This document shows, in pieces, positions 12,998 to 20,733 of a DNA stretch of 20,733 bases. Within the stretch, counting starts at the first letter, position 1. Each line of letters opens with the position of its first letter. The translations under genes were made by a program, and so were the position numbers. The DNA comes from JALONO01 sp038209965 (GTDB lineage: Bacteria; Bacteroidota; Bacteroidia; Cytophagales; Thermoflexibacteraceae). Location of the stretch: NCBI GenBank assembly GCA_038209965.1, contig JBBQXF010000084.1, positions 1 through 20,733 on the forward strand, given 5' to 3'. The notes beneath the pieces were generated by a model, which was not told where the DNA came from, did not search any database, and was given only the letters and a program-made list of their open reading frames with translations.

Positions 12998-15799
12998 TTA
13001 TTTTGAGACAGGCATTTTGCTGCGCAAGTAATGTGCAGTGTAGCTTTCATGATTTTTGGTCATTTCTTCGGGGGTTCCCGCAAAAACCAAGTGCCCACCA
13101 TGCACGCCGCCCTCGGGGCCTAGGTCGATTATCCAGTCGGCAGATTTGATTATTTCCATATTATGCTCGATAATCAATACGCTGTTCCCTTCGTCAATCA
13201 GCGCGTTGATTGCCGTCAACAGTTTGTTAATGTCGTGAAAATGGAGGCCAGTAGTTGGTTCGTCAAAGATGAAAAGAACGTGATCGGCGTCTTTGCCGCG
13301 CCCAAGGAAAGAGGCCAGTTTGACCCGTTGCGCTTCGCCGCCACTCAAGGTACTGGACGCTTGCCCCAACCGGACATAGCCCAGGCCCACTTCTTCCAAT
13401 GGTCGGATGGAACGGATGATTTTGGGCTGATCCTTGAAAAAAACCAATGCTTCGCTCACGGTCATGTCCAGCACTGCGGTAATGGAGGTCCCTTTATATT
13501 GCACATCCAGTACTTCCTGCTTGAACCGCTTGCCCTTGCACACTTCACAAGTGAGGTGCAGGTCGGCCATGAATTGCATCTCGATCTTGACCATCCCTTC
13601 ACCTTCGCAGTTTTCGCACCGGCCCCCCACCACATTGAACGAAAACATGGCAGGTTTGTAGGCCCGTTGCTTGGCCAGGGGCTGGTCGCTGTACAACTGG
13701 CGGATGTTGTCATACGCTTTGACGTAAGTGACCGGGTTGGACCTCGACGATTTGCCAATGGGGTTCTGGTCGATAAATTCCACCTGTTTCACCGTTTTTA
13801 GATCGCCAGTGAGCAGATCGAGCCGGCCGGTTTCTTCCGATTGTTGGCCCAAGATTTTGCTTAGGGCCGGGAAGAGCACCTTTTTGACCAGCGTGGACTT
13901 GCCCGAACCGCTCACGCCCGTGATCACGGTGAGGACTTGGAGCGGGAATTGGACCGTAAGGTTTTTGAGGTTGTTTTCCCGGGCCCCCCGCAGTTCCAAG
14001 AACTGCTTCCAAGGGCGGCGATTTTTGGGCACCGCGATTTGGATCGTATGGTTGAGGTATTGGGCCGTTAGGCTGTTGGACTGGCGCAGTTCTTCGTGGT
14101 TGCCCTGAAACACCAGTTCGCCCCCGTGGATTCCAGCCCCGGGGCCGATGTCGATGATCTGGTCAGCTTGACGGATCACCTCCTCCTCGTGCTCCACCAC
14201 AATGACGGTGTTGCCCAAGTCGCGCAACATTTTGATCACTTCCACCAAGTTGTGCGTATCGCGGGGGTGGAGGCCAATGCTTGGCTCGTCCAGGATATAC
14301 ATAGAGCCGACCAGTGCGCTGCCCAACGAAGTGGCCAGTTTGATCCGTTGGAACTCACCCCCGGAGAGCGAAGAGGTCAGGCGGTTGAGGGTGAGGTAGC
14401 CCAGCCCCACTTGCGTCAGGTAAGTGAGGCGGTTTTGGATTTCGGTCAAGATCCGTTTGGCCACTTTTTGTTCAAAATCAGCCAATTCCAATTGTTTGAA
14501 CCATTCGGCCGCCTCGCCCACGGGCATCAGCACCAGATCGGTGATCGATTCCCCATTGATTTTCACATATTGGGCATCCTTGCGCAGGCGCGAGCCCCGG
14601 CAGTCGGGGCAGACGGTGTGCCCCCGGTAGCGCGAAGCCATTACTCTATATTTGATCTGGTGGGAATTGGCCTCCAGAAACTTGAAAAATTCGTTCAAGC
14701 CGGCAAAATAGCTGTTGCCGATCCAGAGTAATTGCTTTTCGGCCTCGCTCAGGTCGTGGTAGGGCCGGTGGATGGGGAAATCAAACCGGATGCCGTTGCG
14801 TACCAACGGTTCGAGCCATTCACCCATTTTGTCGGTGCGCCACGGGGCAATGGCCCCCTCGAAGATCGATAGGTTCCGATCTGGGATCACCAAATCCTCG
14901 TCAATGCCCAACACGTGGCCAGCCCCGCCGCAGGTTTTGCAGGCACCAAACGGGTTGTTGAAACTGAACAGATTGACACTGGGCTCTTCAAATCGGAGAC
15001 CGTCGGCCTCGAACCGATCGGAAAAGGTGTGGGTCTGGCCATTGATCAATTGGACAATGCACGTGCCTTCGCCCTCGAAGAAAGCAGTTTGGATCGAGTC
15101 CGCGATGCGGTATTGACTATCTTCATCGTCATGCTTGACGGCATTGCGGTCAATGAGGATGAACAACCGATCGGGCTCGGTGATGGGATGACTCACCAAC
15201 TCCTCAATAAATTGAATTGTTTCCCCGACCAGCAGACGGGTAAAACCCTTTTGAAGCAGGATTTTCAGCTCGTCGGTCAGGGTGCGCTCTGGATTTCGCG
15301 GTAATGGACAGAGCACCATAAACCGGTCTCCATCGGGCTTGGTCAACAAGAAATCCACAATATCGCTGACCGAATCTTTGCGCACCAATACCCCCGAAAT
15401 GGGCGAGTGGGTGCGCCCCACCCGGGCGAAGAGCAGTTTGAGGTAGTCGTATATTTCGGTGGTGGTGCCCACCGTGGAGCGCGGGTTGCGGGTATTGACT
15501 TTTTGTTCCACGGCAATGGCTGGCGAAACGCCCCGGATGTACTCCACATCGGGCTTTTCCATGCGTCCCAAAAACTGGCGGGCGTAGGCGCTCAGGCTCT
15601 CCACGTACATCCGTTGCCCTTCGGCAAAGAGGGTGTCAAAGGCCAGCGATGACTTGCCCGAACCGGACAGCCCCGTGATGACCACCAGTTGATTGCGCGG
15701 AATGGCGACGCTCAAATTGCGGAGGTTGTGGACTTTGGCCCCTTTGATGATAATAAAATCGCGGGGGTCAAGGGCGTCAAAATCGGTAGCGGTTGGCAT
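12998..15799 (-). CDS. uvrA: Excinuclease ABC subunit UvrA
   Basis: The 933-residue protein is the damage-recognition ATPase of nucleotide excision repair, which loads UvrB on distorted DNA. It has two ABC modules. Walker A motifs are GLSGSGKS at 43-50 and GVSGSGKS near 627; signature motifs are LSGGEFQR (about 480) and LSGGEAQR (about 815). YVESLSAYARQFLGRM and the NTRNPRSTVGTTTEIYD segment are UvrA hallmarks. Zinc-binding CxxC pairs are seen in CKTCGG, CPDCRG, CENCEG and CEVCKG. A UvrB-interacting insertion is present after the first Walker A, so this is a full-length canonical UvrA and not the shortened UvrA2 type. The ATG at 15797-15799 is used. It lies 118 bp downstream of the J-protein gene with its own candidate -7 box, so independent expression is likely. 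Confidence 0.98.
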   Translation of the reverse strand: MPTATDFDALDPRDFIIIKGAKVHNLRNLSVAIPRNQLVVITGLSGSGKSSLAFDTLFAEGQRMYVESLSAYARQFLGRMEKPDVEYIRGVSPAIAVEQKVNTRNPRSTVGTTTEIYDYLKLLFARVGRTHSPISGVLVRKDSVSDIVDFLLTKPDGDRFMVLCPLPRNPERTLTDELKILLQKGFTRLLVGETIQFIEELVSHPITEPDRLFILIDRNAVKHDDEDSQYRIADSIQTAFFEGEGTCIVQLINGQTHTFSDRFEADGLRFEEPSVNLFSFNNPFGACKTCGGAGHVLGIDEDLVIPDRNLSIFEGAIAPWRTDKMGEWLEPLVRNGIRFDFPIHRPYHDLSEAEKQLLWIGNSYFAGLNEFFKFLEANSHQIKYRVMASRYRGHTVCPDCRGSRLRKDAQYVKINGESITDLVLMPVGEAAEWFKQLELADFEQKVAKRILTEIQNRLTYLTQVGLGYLTLNRLTSSLSGGEFQRIKLATSLGSALVGSMYILDEPSIGLHPRDTHNLVEVIKMLRDLGNTVIVVEHEEEVIRQADQIIDIGPGAGIHGGELVFQGNHEELRQSNSLTAQYLNHTIQIAVPKNRRPWKQFLELRGARENNLKNLTVQFPLQVLTVITGVSGSGKSTLVKKVLFPALSKILGQQSEETGRLDLLTGDLKTVKQVEFIDQNPIGKSSRSNPVTYVKAYDNIRQLYSDQPLAKQRAYKPAMFSFNVVGGRCENCEGEGMVKIEMQFMADLHLTCEVCKGKRFKQEVLDVQYKGTSITAVLDMTVSEALVFFKDQPKIIRSIRPLEEVGLGYVRLGQASSTLSGGEAQRVKLASFLGRGKDADHVLFIFDEPTTGLHFHDINKLLTAINALIDEGNSVLIIEHNMEIIKSADWIIDLGPEGGVHGGHLVFAGTPEEMTKNHESYTAHYLRSKMPVSK

Positions 15800-15816
15800 G
15801 GGAGTCGTTTAGCCCG

Positions 15817-15824
15817 CAAAAGTA
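15817..15824 (-). promoter_or_regulatory. Candidate -7 box of uvrA
   Basis: On the minus strand TACTTTTG (15817-15824) matches TAnnTTTG exactly and is followed by CGGG. No TTG was found 17-23 bases upstream. The leader would be only about 10-12 bases. Confidence 0.4.
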
Positions 15825-15917
15825 GCCCAGAAATCTGGGAAAAGGAAGCTACGGACAGAAATGGACAGTCAGGATGCACTTGTCCCTGACAAAATGACAG
15901 GCCGGGCACTGGAGGAG

Positions 15918-16868
15918 CTATTTGCTCATGCGCAGCTCCGCCAATTGCTGGAAAAGTTCAACTTCTTTTTCGGTCAAACCTTTTGGCGCAGTTACCAATA
16001 ACTTCACATACAGATCCCCGTGTTCAGTGGGGGTTTCGTATTTGGGCATCCCTTTGCCCTTGAGGCGCAGCACTTTACCGTTCTCGGTTTCTTTGGCCAA
16101 CGGAAAGGCGATCTCGTTGCCCAAGAACTTGGCGTTGACTTTGCCGCCCAGCACTGCGGTATAAAGATCCACGGGCAGGTCAACGTACAGGTCATGGCCC
16201 CGGCGCTCAATCTGGGGTTGCGGGGCAATCTTCACTTTAACGTACAGATCGCCCCGTTCGCCATTGCTGGGGTTCTCGCCGCCCCGCCCTTTGAGCTTGA
16301 GCGATTGGCCGTCTTCAATCCCGCGTTTGATCTGGATCCTTAGCTTTTGGTTCAGCACATTGAGAATCCGGGCGGTTCCGTGGAAGGCTTCTTCCAAGCT
16401 GACTTCCACTTCGGTCTCAAAGTCTTGGCCCCGATTGAGGCGCTGGCCGGTGGGTTCTGGCTCGCGGTTGCCAAAGCCCCCAAAAATGTTCTTGAAAAAA
16501 TCCGAGAACCCGCCACCGGATCCGCCGAACAGGTCGTCAAACTCGGGATTGGTGCCCGGCGATGGGTTGTTGCGGGGTGGCGCTTGGTACGTGGGCCTTT
16601 GGCGGCGCACGTAGTCTTCTGGTTTGCCCCCAAACTGCTGATATTTGGTCCAGTTGGTGCCCAGTTCGTCGTAATATTTGCGTTTTTCAGGGTCACTCAA
16701 CACATCATTGGCCTCGGTAATGTCCTTAAATTTGGCTTCGGCCGTTTTATTGCCCTGATTTTTATCGGGGTGAAATTCTTTGGCCAATTTGCGGTAAGCC
16801 TTTTTGATCTCTTCAGGTGTGGCTTTTTTGCCTACCCCCAGAATTTTATAATAATCTTTGTAGTCCAT
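15918..16868 (-). CDS. J-domain co-chaperone, CbpA-like (no zinc finger)
   Basis: The 316-residue DnaJ-family protein starts with a J domain (about 1-70; HPD at 33-35), which stimulates the ATPase of Hsp70/DnaK. A Gly/Phe-rich linker follows (about 100-135, GGSGGGFSDFFKNIFGGFG). Then come two beta-sandwich substrate-binding domains, with RGQDFETEVEVSLEEAFHGT starting the first and VDLPVDLYTAVLGGKVNA in the second, and a C-terminal helix. The four CxxCxGxG zinc-finger repeats of true DnaJ are absent, and the length (about 300-320) fits CbpA/class B. The ATG at 16866-16868 gives the standard MDYKDYYKILGV start. The gene is divergent from alkB across 249 bp. Confidence 0.93.
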   Translation of the reverse strand: MDYKDYYKILGVGKKATPEEIKKAYRKLAKEFHPDKNQGNKTAEAKFKDITEANDVLSDPEKRKYYDELGTNWTKYQQFGGKPEDYVRRQRPTYQAPPRNNPSPGTNPEFDDLFGGSGGGFSDFFKNIFGGFGNREPEPTGQRLNRGQDFETEVEVSLEEAFHGTARILNVLNQKLRIQIKRGIEDGQSLKLKGRGGENPSNGERGDLYVKVKIAPQPQIERRGHDLYVDLPVDLYTAVLGGKVNAKFLGNEIAFPLAKETENGKVLRLKGKGMPKYETPTEHGDLYVKLLVTAPKGLTEKEVELFQQLAELRMSK

Positions 16869-17036
16869 CGATGGAGGTTGCCTTTACTGACATATAAATC
16901 GTTCGAGCTGCTAGTTACAAAAAATGCCTCCTTTTCGCAAGAGTGACATTTTGGCACGATCAGGTGAACATTTTTCTAATCGAATTGACAATGCTTACTT
17001 TGCCAGTTTGGTGATAATACTTTGGGCAAAATACAA

Positions 17037-17044
17037 TAACTTTG
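17037..17044 (+). promoter_or_regulatory. Candidate -7 box of alkB
   Basis: TAACTTTG at 17037-17044 matches TAnnTTTG exactly. The nearest TTGs lie 12 and 26 bases upstream, neither at a good distance. The leader would be about 65-70 bases. It sits in the divergent spacer between the J-protein gene and alkB. Confidence 0.4.
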
Positions 17045-17117
17045 TTCGAACTCAAACTGACAATACGCTTAGATCAACTACCCGTCCGGTTATCATTCAC
17101 TCAATGCTTGGCTACCT

Positions 17118-18203
17118 ATGAATTTCATCAGAAAAATTGGCTTTTTTTCCGCTTTTATCATTCCAACATTGGTGGTGTGGGGGTTCTATCTTGGTCAAAG
17201 CTGGAACTTCCTATCGGTCGTCTTTGTCTTCATATTCATCCCAATCATCGACTGGTGGATGGGCAAAGATCCTGACAATGTGACTGAGGACAGCGTGCCG
17301 ATTGTTTCAGAAGAATATTATTATCGCTTTGTGACCTTTATCTGGACTTATTTTCAGGTGGGTTTTTTGGTTTGGGGGGCGTATGTGGTGGCCCGCTTCC
17401 CATTGACCGGGCTGGAATATACTGGTTTTATCTTGGGGTTTGCGTTGGTTACGGGTGGGGTGGGCATCACGGTGGCCCATGAACTGGGGCACAAGAAACC
17501 TGCCATCGAGCGGTTCTACGCCCAACTGTTGCTGATGACGGTGAGTTACATGCACTTCTATATTGAGCACAACAAAGGCCATCACGTACACGTGGGCACG
17601 CCCAAAGACCCAGCAACTAGCCGCCGGGGCGAAAGTTTTTATGCCTTTTGGTGGCGGACAGTCACGGGCGGTTTCCTGAACGCTTGGCAACTGGAAGTGG
17701 ATCGCTTGCGCAAAAAGGGGTTACCGGCCTGGTCGCGGCAAAACACCATGATCTGGTACACCCTGCTGCCCATTGGGTTTTGCACCGTGCTGACGGCCTT
17801 GTTGAGCATTGGCCACGGGCCTTGGCGGTGGGAAGTGCCCCTTTTCTTCTTTGGACAAAGTATATTGGCTTTCAGCTTGTTGGAGGCTGTTAATTACATA
17901 GAACATTACGGGATCACCCGGCGGGAGTTGGCCCCGGGCAAATATGAGCGGGTCAATACTTTGCATTCGTGGAATGCCAACCAATTGGTCAGCAATTTCT
18001 TTTTGTTCCAATTGCAGCGGCATTCCGACCACCACGCCAATGCCCATCGCCGGTACCAAGTGCTGCGCCACTTGCCCGAGAGCCCACAGTTGCCCGCCGG
18101 TTACCCAGCCATGATTTTGATGGCATTGGTGCCCCCCTTGTGGTTTTCGGTGATGGACAAAAAGCTCAACGACTGGCAATTGGCCCGCATCGCGACCGCA
18201 TAA
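17118..18203 (+). CDS. alkB: AlkB-type integral-membrane alkane 1-monooxygenase
   Basis: The 361-residue membrane di-iron hydroxylase has the full histidine set: HELGH at 121-125, HNKGHH at 151-156, NYIEHYG at 259-265 and HSDHH at 302-306. NYIEHYG and the LQRHSDHHA context are the signature of AlkB rather than of fatty-acid desaturases or xylene monooxygenase relatives. Six or so hydrophobic helices precede and separate the boxes. AlkB inserts oxygen at the terminal carbon of medium-chain alkanes, drawing electrons from rubredoxin and rubredoxin reductase; no rubredoxin domain or gene is seen in this window. The true substrate in this organism could be alkanes or other chain compounds. The ATG at 17118 gives a short cytoplasmic N-terminus before the first helix. 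An ABC ATPase follows 86 bp later on the same strand. Confidence 0.93.
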   Translation: MNFIRKIGFFSAFIIPTLVVWGFYLGQSWNFLSVVFVFIFIPIIDWWMGKDPDNVTEDSVPIVSEEYYYRFVTFIWTYFQVGFLVWGAYVVARFPLTGLEYTGFILGFALVTGGVGITVAHELGHKKPAIERFYAQLLLMTVSYMHFYIEHNKGHHVHVGTPKDPATSRRGESFYAFWWRTVTGGFLNAWQLEVDRLRKKGLPAWSRQNTMIWYTLLPIGFCTVLTALLSIGHGPWRWEVPLFFFGQSILAFSLLEAVNYIEHYGITRRELAPGKYERVNTLHSWNANQLVSNFFLFQLQRHSDHHANAHRRYQVLRHLPESPQLPAGYPAMILMALVPPLWFSVMDKKLNDWQLARIATA

Positions 18204-18289
18204 CCGCGCCCAAACTGGTGAGTGAAGGCCCGCTGGACCACCGCGGACAAATACAGGGCATTTTAGTTTTTACTTCTCGCATACATTTT

Positions 18290-18901
18290 GTGACCATCAA
18301 GGCCGAAGACTTAGGAAAAAAATTTGGCAACGAGTGGGTATTCCGTCATTTGGAGATGGAATTTAGGCCGGGAAAGCGATATGCCATTACGGGGCACAAT
18401 GGGAGCGGAAAGTCAACCTTGCTCAAGATTTTGGCCGGAAACCTGCCCGCTTCTGCTGGTAAATTGACCTATTCGCTGGTCGGCCAGCCGATCGAGGCGG
18501 ATGCTTTTTTTCGGCATATCGCCTACGTTGCACCGTATTTGGATCTGATCGAGGAATTTACCTTGGCCGAGGCCATCGCGTTCCACCAGCGTTTCAAACC
18601 ATTGCGGGCCAATGCGACCGACCTGGTGACGATTTTGGGGTTTGAAAAGGTGGCTGATCGGCCGCTCAGTCAGTTTTCGTCCGGGATGAAGCAAAAAGTC
18701 AAGCTGGGGTTGGCCCTCTACACCGATTGCCAAGTACTGCTCCTCGACGAGCCGACAGCCAACTTCGATCAAGCCAACACCCAATGGTATTTGGATGAAA
18801 TGAAAAGAACAGCGCACAATTTGATTATTATATGCTCAAACCAACAACATGAGTATGCCGATTGCGAAGAAATTATCAATATTGCCGATCTGAAAAAGTA
18901 A
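18290..18901 (+). CDS. Stand-alone ABC transporter ATP-binding protein
   Basis: The frame is open from 17969, overlapping alkB, but that part is shadow sequence. The GTG at 18290 is chosen because the ABC fold begins directly after it (MTIKAEDLGKKFGNEWVFRH) and no in-frame ATG lies between alkB and this point. It encodes 203 residues: Walker A GHNGSGKST at 35-43, Q-loop region about YVAPYLDL, a signature of the form FSSGMKQK instead of LSGGQ, and Walker B VLLLDEPT followed by the D-loop ANFD. The position of the H-loop histidine is asparagine (CSNQ, 182-185). The size and SSGMKQ signature resemble CcmA/antibiotic-export ATPases. No permease gene is adjacent. Substrate unknown. Confidence 0.85.
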   Translation: MTIKAEDLGKKFGNEWVFRHLEMEFRPGKRYAITGHNGSGKSTLLKILAGNLPASAGKLTYSLVGQPIEADAFFRHIAYVAPYLDLIEEFTLAEAIAFHQRFKPLRANATDLVTILGFEKVADRPLSQFSSGMKQKVKLGLALYTDCQVLLLDEPTANFDQANTQWYLDEMKRTAHNLIIICSNQQHEYADCEEIINIADLKK

Positions 18902-18933
18902 GATTGTTTTATATTAATTAAACTTCCTTGGGC

Positions 18934-18941
18934 TAATTTTG
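18934..18941 (+). promoter_or_regulatory. Candidate -7 box of the lipoprotein gene
   Basis: TAATTTTG at 18934-18941 fits TAnnTTTG exactly and lies 47 bases before the ATG at 18989. No TTG was found at the usual distance upstream. Confidence 0.4.
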
Positions 18942-18988
18942 TCTTTACAGCGATATTTAATAATTTAGAACCCGTAAATCTATCAAGC

Positions 18989-19444
18989 ATGAAACTTTTT
19001 AAAAACCAGCCTTTTGTAATTTTATTGGCCTTGATCGGGCTAGTGGCATCTTGCAAGTCAAAAGCACCGGAGCCAACCTCGGTGGAATTGCTCTCGCGGG
19101 CGTGGCGGGTAAGCCGGGCCACCATTAACGGCCAAGCCGACAACAATACCAATTACAGCGCGTTCCGGATCACTTTTCAGCGGAACGAACAAAACCCAAC
19201 CAACTACACAGTAGTTCCGGGCAATGCGCCGCGCCCAAACCTCAGTCCCACCAATGCGGGTACTTGGGCTTTGAACGCTACCAACACCCAAATCACGCTG
19301 GACCGGGGCAGTGCTACTGCTGAAATCACGATCAACATCGTGGGTACTATTACCGATCAGGCCGTCACTATCAGTTGGAAAGTGCCCCGCACCGTGGATA
19401 AGACCGAGCCTACGCTCCAATACGAGCTAGTGCCCGCCCTCTAG
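18989..19444 (+). CDS. Small lipoprotein, lipocalin-like
   Basis: The 151-residue protein has a type II signal peptide (MKLFKNQPFVILLALIGLVA then the lipobox VASC), with the lipidated cysteine at C22, so it is anchored in the envelope. The mature part starts with a helix-like segment (SVELLSRAWRVSRATINGQ) and continues as alternating short strands (FRITFQ, YTVVPG, GTWALNATNTQITLDRG, AEITINIVGTI, AVTISWKV). This is the pattern of the lipocalin-like Bacteroidota lipoproteins in which an 'L...W.v......g' opening precedes a small beta-barrel. Ligand unknown. It has its own candidate -7 box and shares a bidirectional terminator with the convergent cryptochrome gene. Confidence 0.82.
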   Translation: MKLFKNQPFVILLALIGLVASCKSKAPEPTSVELLSRAWRVSRATINGQADNNTNYSAFRITFQRNEQNPTNYTVVPGNAPRPNLSPTNAGTWALNATNTQITLDRGSATAEITINIVGTITDQAVTISWKVPRTVDKTEPTLQYELVPAL

Positions 19445-19524
19445 GTGAGCAAAGCAGCCTGAATTTTCAATGCCAACTCGGTTACTTTGCCAATGCGCAT
19501 TGTGGGGGACACTTTAATAGCATT

Positions 19525-19560
19525 AATAAAGGCCCCAGATCGCGATCTGGGGCCTTTATT
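19525..19560. terminator. Bidirectional terminator, perfect 36-bp palindrome
   Basis: The 18 bases at 19525-19542 (AATAAAGGCCCCAGATCG) are the exact reverse complement of 19543-19560. As RNA it gives a GC-rich stem of about 16 bp with a four-base loop and AU ends on both sides. It lies between converging genes and touches the stop codon of the cryptochrome gene (19561-19563), so it serves both strands. Confidence 0.85.
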
Positions 19561-20733
19561 TTAGTGTGCCGCCAGCCATTTATCGTTGCGTACCATGGGG
19601 TGCGGATAATTGCCGCCCAAGCTGATGCCATACCGATCCAAATCGGCTTTGCTCAAATCACCGACGGCTTGCACCACTGAGGCGGGCACTTGCTTGAGCA
19701 CTGGCAACCAATGCTTGACGTACTCACCCTTGGGATCATACTGTTTGGCCTGCCGCAAGATGTTGAAGTAGCGGTTTTCGCGCGGGTCATTGCCCACCCC
19801 GGCCACGTAGTTCCAGTTGCCCCAGTTGCTGCACACATCGTAATCAATCAACATGGACTCAAAATACATGGCGCCCCAGCGCCAGTCCACTTTGAGATCC
19901 TTGACCAAAAAACTCGCGACATTTTGCCGCCCCCGGTTGGACATAAAGCCCGTTTGGGCCAATTCTACCATGTTGGCATCGATGAACGGGATCCCGGTTT
20001 GGCCATTCACCCATTTGGCAAACAATTTTTGGTTTTGGTGCAAGTCCAGCGTTTGGTCATTTTTGATCCCACCGGGCAAAAAGAGCCGATTGCCAAATTT
20101 CTTGGCCACAAAATAGAAATAATCTCGCCAGATCAGCTCAAAGATGAGCCAATAAGTCGATTCGTTTTTGACCCGCTGGTGCTCATACTTTTTGATCTCA
20201 TCGTGGATCAGGCGTGGGGAGAGGCAGCCCAAGGCCAGCCAAGCCGAGAATTTGGAAGAATAATCGGCTCCCAGCAGCCCATTGCGGGTTTCTTTATAAA
20301 CCTTGAGCAAATCTTGTTGCCAAAAATAATGTTGGAGCCGGGCCAAGCCTGCCGTTTCGCCCCCTTCAAATGCCAGCACGGCCCCGGCGGCCGGCGCTGG
20401 TTCAGCAAGGCCAAGATCGGCCAAGCTGGGCAAAGGATCACTGAGCAAATCAGTGGGCAGCAGTTGGCCGGGGCTTGGGAAAGGGGTGCGTATGCGGGTG
20501 CCCCGCTCCACCGACTTGCGAAACTCGGTGAAAATATCGGGCAGCACTTTGAGCGGAAAGGGCAGATCGTCCAGATGGTAGAGCGTCGACTGCCAAAAAG
20601 CGGTCAACCCGCACGCTTGTTTGGCCAAAGCCGAAGCGAGCCGATCTTCCACTTGCCGCTCTTCGCTGGCCACTTCTTGGGCGGTATAAACTGCGGTGGC
20701 CTGTACTTGGGCCTGTAATTGGGGAATGATCTT
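19561..20733 (-). CDS. Cryptochrome/photolyase, DASH type, 5' end cut by window
   Basis: The minus-strand frame stays open to the right edge, giving 390 residues without the start. The residues before the first possible internal start (KIIPQLQAQVQATAVYTAQE) clearly belong to the protein, being the end of the N-terminal photolyase fold. The C-terminal FAD-binding domain is complete: SSKFSAWLALGCLSPR, the NRGRQNVASFLVKDL motif, WRWGAMYFE, DYDVCSNWGNWNYVAGVGND and YVKHWLPVL. The NDPRENR...NILRQAKQYDP stretch is characteristic of CRY-DASH rather than CPD class I photolyase. Members bind FAD and usually MTHF and repair CPD lesions, mainly in single-stranded DNA, or act in blue-light signalling. 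Roughly 60-100 N-terminal residues are missing. Confidence 0.93.
   Translation of the reverse strand, partial: KIIPQLQAQVQATAVYTAQEVASEERQVEDRLASALAKQACGLTAFWQSTLYHLDDLPFPLKVLPDIFTEFRKSVERGTRIRTPFPSPGQLLPTDLLSDPLPSLADLGLAEPAPAAGAVLAFEGGETAGLARLQHYFWQQDLLKVYKETRNGLLGADYSSKFSAWLALGCLSPRLIHDEIKKYEHQRVKNESTYWLIFELIWRDYFYFVAKKFGNRLFLPGGIKNDQTLDLHQNQKLFAKWVNGQTGIPFIDANMVELAQTGFMSNRGRQNVASFLVKDLKVDWRWGAMYFESMLIDYDVCSNWGNWNYVAGVGNDPRENRYFNILRQAKQYDPKGEYVKHWLPVLKQVPASVVQAVGDLSKADLDRYGISLGGNYPHPMVRNDKWLAAH

Noticed and set aside
15868..15890. GTCAGG/CCTGAC dyad between the J-protein gene and uvrA, considered as a terminator.
   Set aside because: The stem is only six bp and no T-tract follows on the minus strand; not convincing.
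16985..17024. TTGACA at 16985 as a sigma70-like -35 for alkB.
   Set aside because: No TATAAT-type partner at 16-18 bases, and Bacteroidota promoters use the TAnnTTTG type; the box at 17037 is preferred.
17969..18289. Long open frame continuing upstream of the ABC ATPase into alkB.
   Set aside because: It is an out-of-frame reading of the alkB 3' end; the ABC fold begins only at 18290.

Overview
The window looks like a piece of a Bacteroidota chromosome, most likely from Cytophagia or a neighbouring class. Base composition is near 50% GC, with AT-rich patches. Several gene starts have an upstream box close to the Bacteroidota -7 consensus TAnnTTTG, some with a TTG about 17-20 bases further up. 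Shine-Dalgarno sequences are largely absent, and the protein content fits: an 'MDIF...' alpha-oxoamine synthase, a MaeB malic enzyme fused to a phosphotransacetylase domain, a DUF350 protein, and many secreted proteins of unknown function. The species cannot be fixed from the sequence. I saw no rRNA, tRNA, CRISPR array, transposase or phage gene.

Layout. 1-654: the 3' end of a leucine-rich-repeat protein whose 69-bp units are nearly identical as DNA. 655-1111: a gene-free patch with a 20-bp direct repeat, an 85-bp-period direct repeat and two copies of a roughly 65-bp inverted-repeat element. 1112-2140 (-): a prokaryotic pentameric ligand-gated ion channel homologue. It is divergent from maeB (2248-4548), which ends in a strong terminator. 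4909-6462: two consecutive secreted proteins of unknown function behind a good Bacteroidota promoter. 6568-8325: aspS, preceded by an inverted repeat that overlaps its candidate promoter. 8746-9996 (-): an alpha-oxoamine synthase of the sphingolipid/sulfonolipid/KBL family. 9997-10750: AT-rich sequence followed by the remains of a broken gene. 10751-11275 (-): a DUF350 membrane protein. 11367-12731 (-): a secreted TPR protein. 12998-15799 (-): uvrA. 15918-16868 (-): a CbpA-like J-domain protein. 17118-18203: an AlkB-type alkane hydroxylase. 18290-18901: a lone ABC ATPase. 18989-19444: a small lipoprotein. 19561 to the right edge (-): a DASH-type cryptochrome/photolyase, cut by the window end.

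Most of the window is housekeeping or metabolism: central carbon (MaeB), translation (AspRS), membrane lipid synthesis (oxoamine synthase), DNA repair (UvrA and cryptochrome DASH), proteostasis (J protein) and alkane or fatty-chain oxidation (AlkB). The genes mostly look like independent transcription units separated by hairpin terminators, not one large operon. I found no clear new multi-gene system. The parts most worth a second look are the channel homologue with its lipobox-like leader, the repeat-rich patch beside the LRR gene, the paired unknown secreted proteins, the decayed gene at 10405-10791, and the ABC ATPase that lacks the H-loop histidine.
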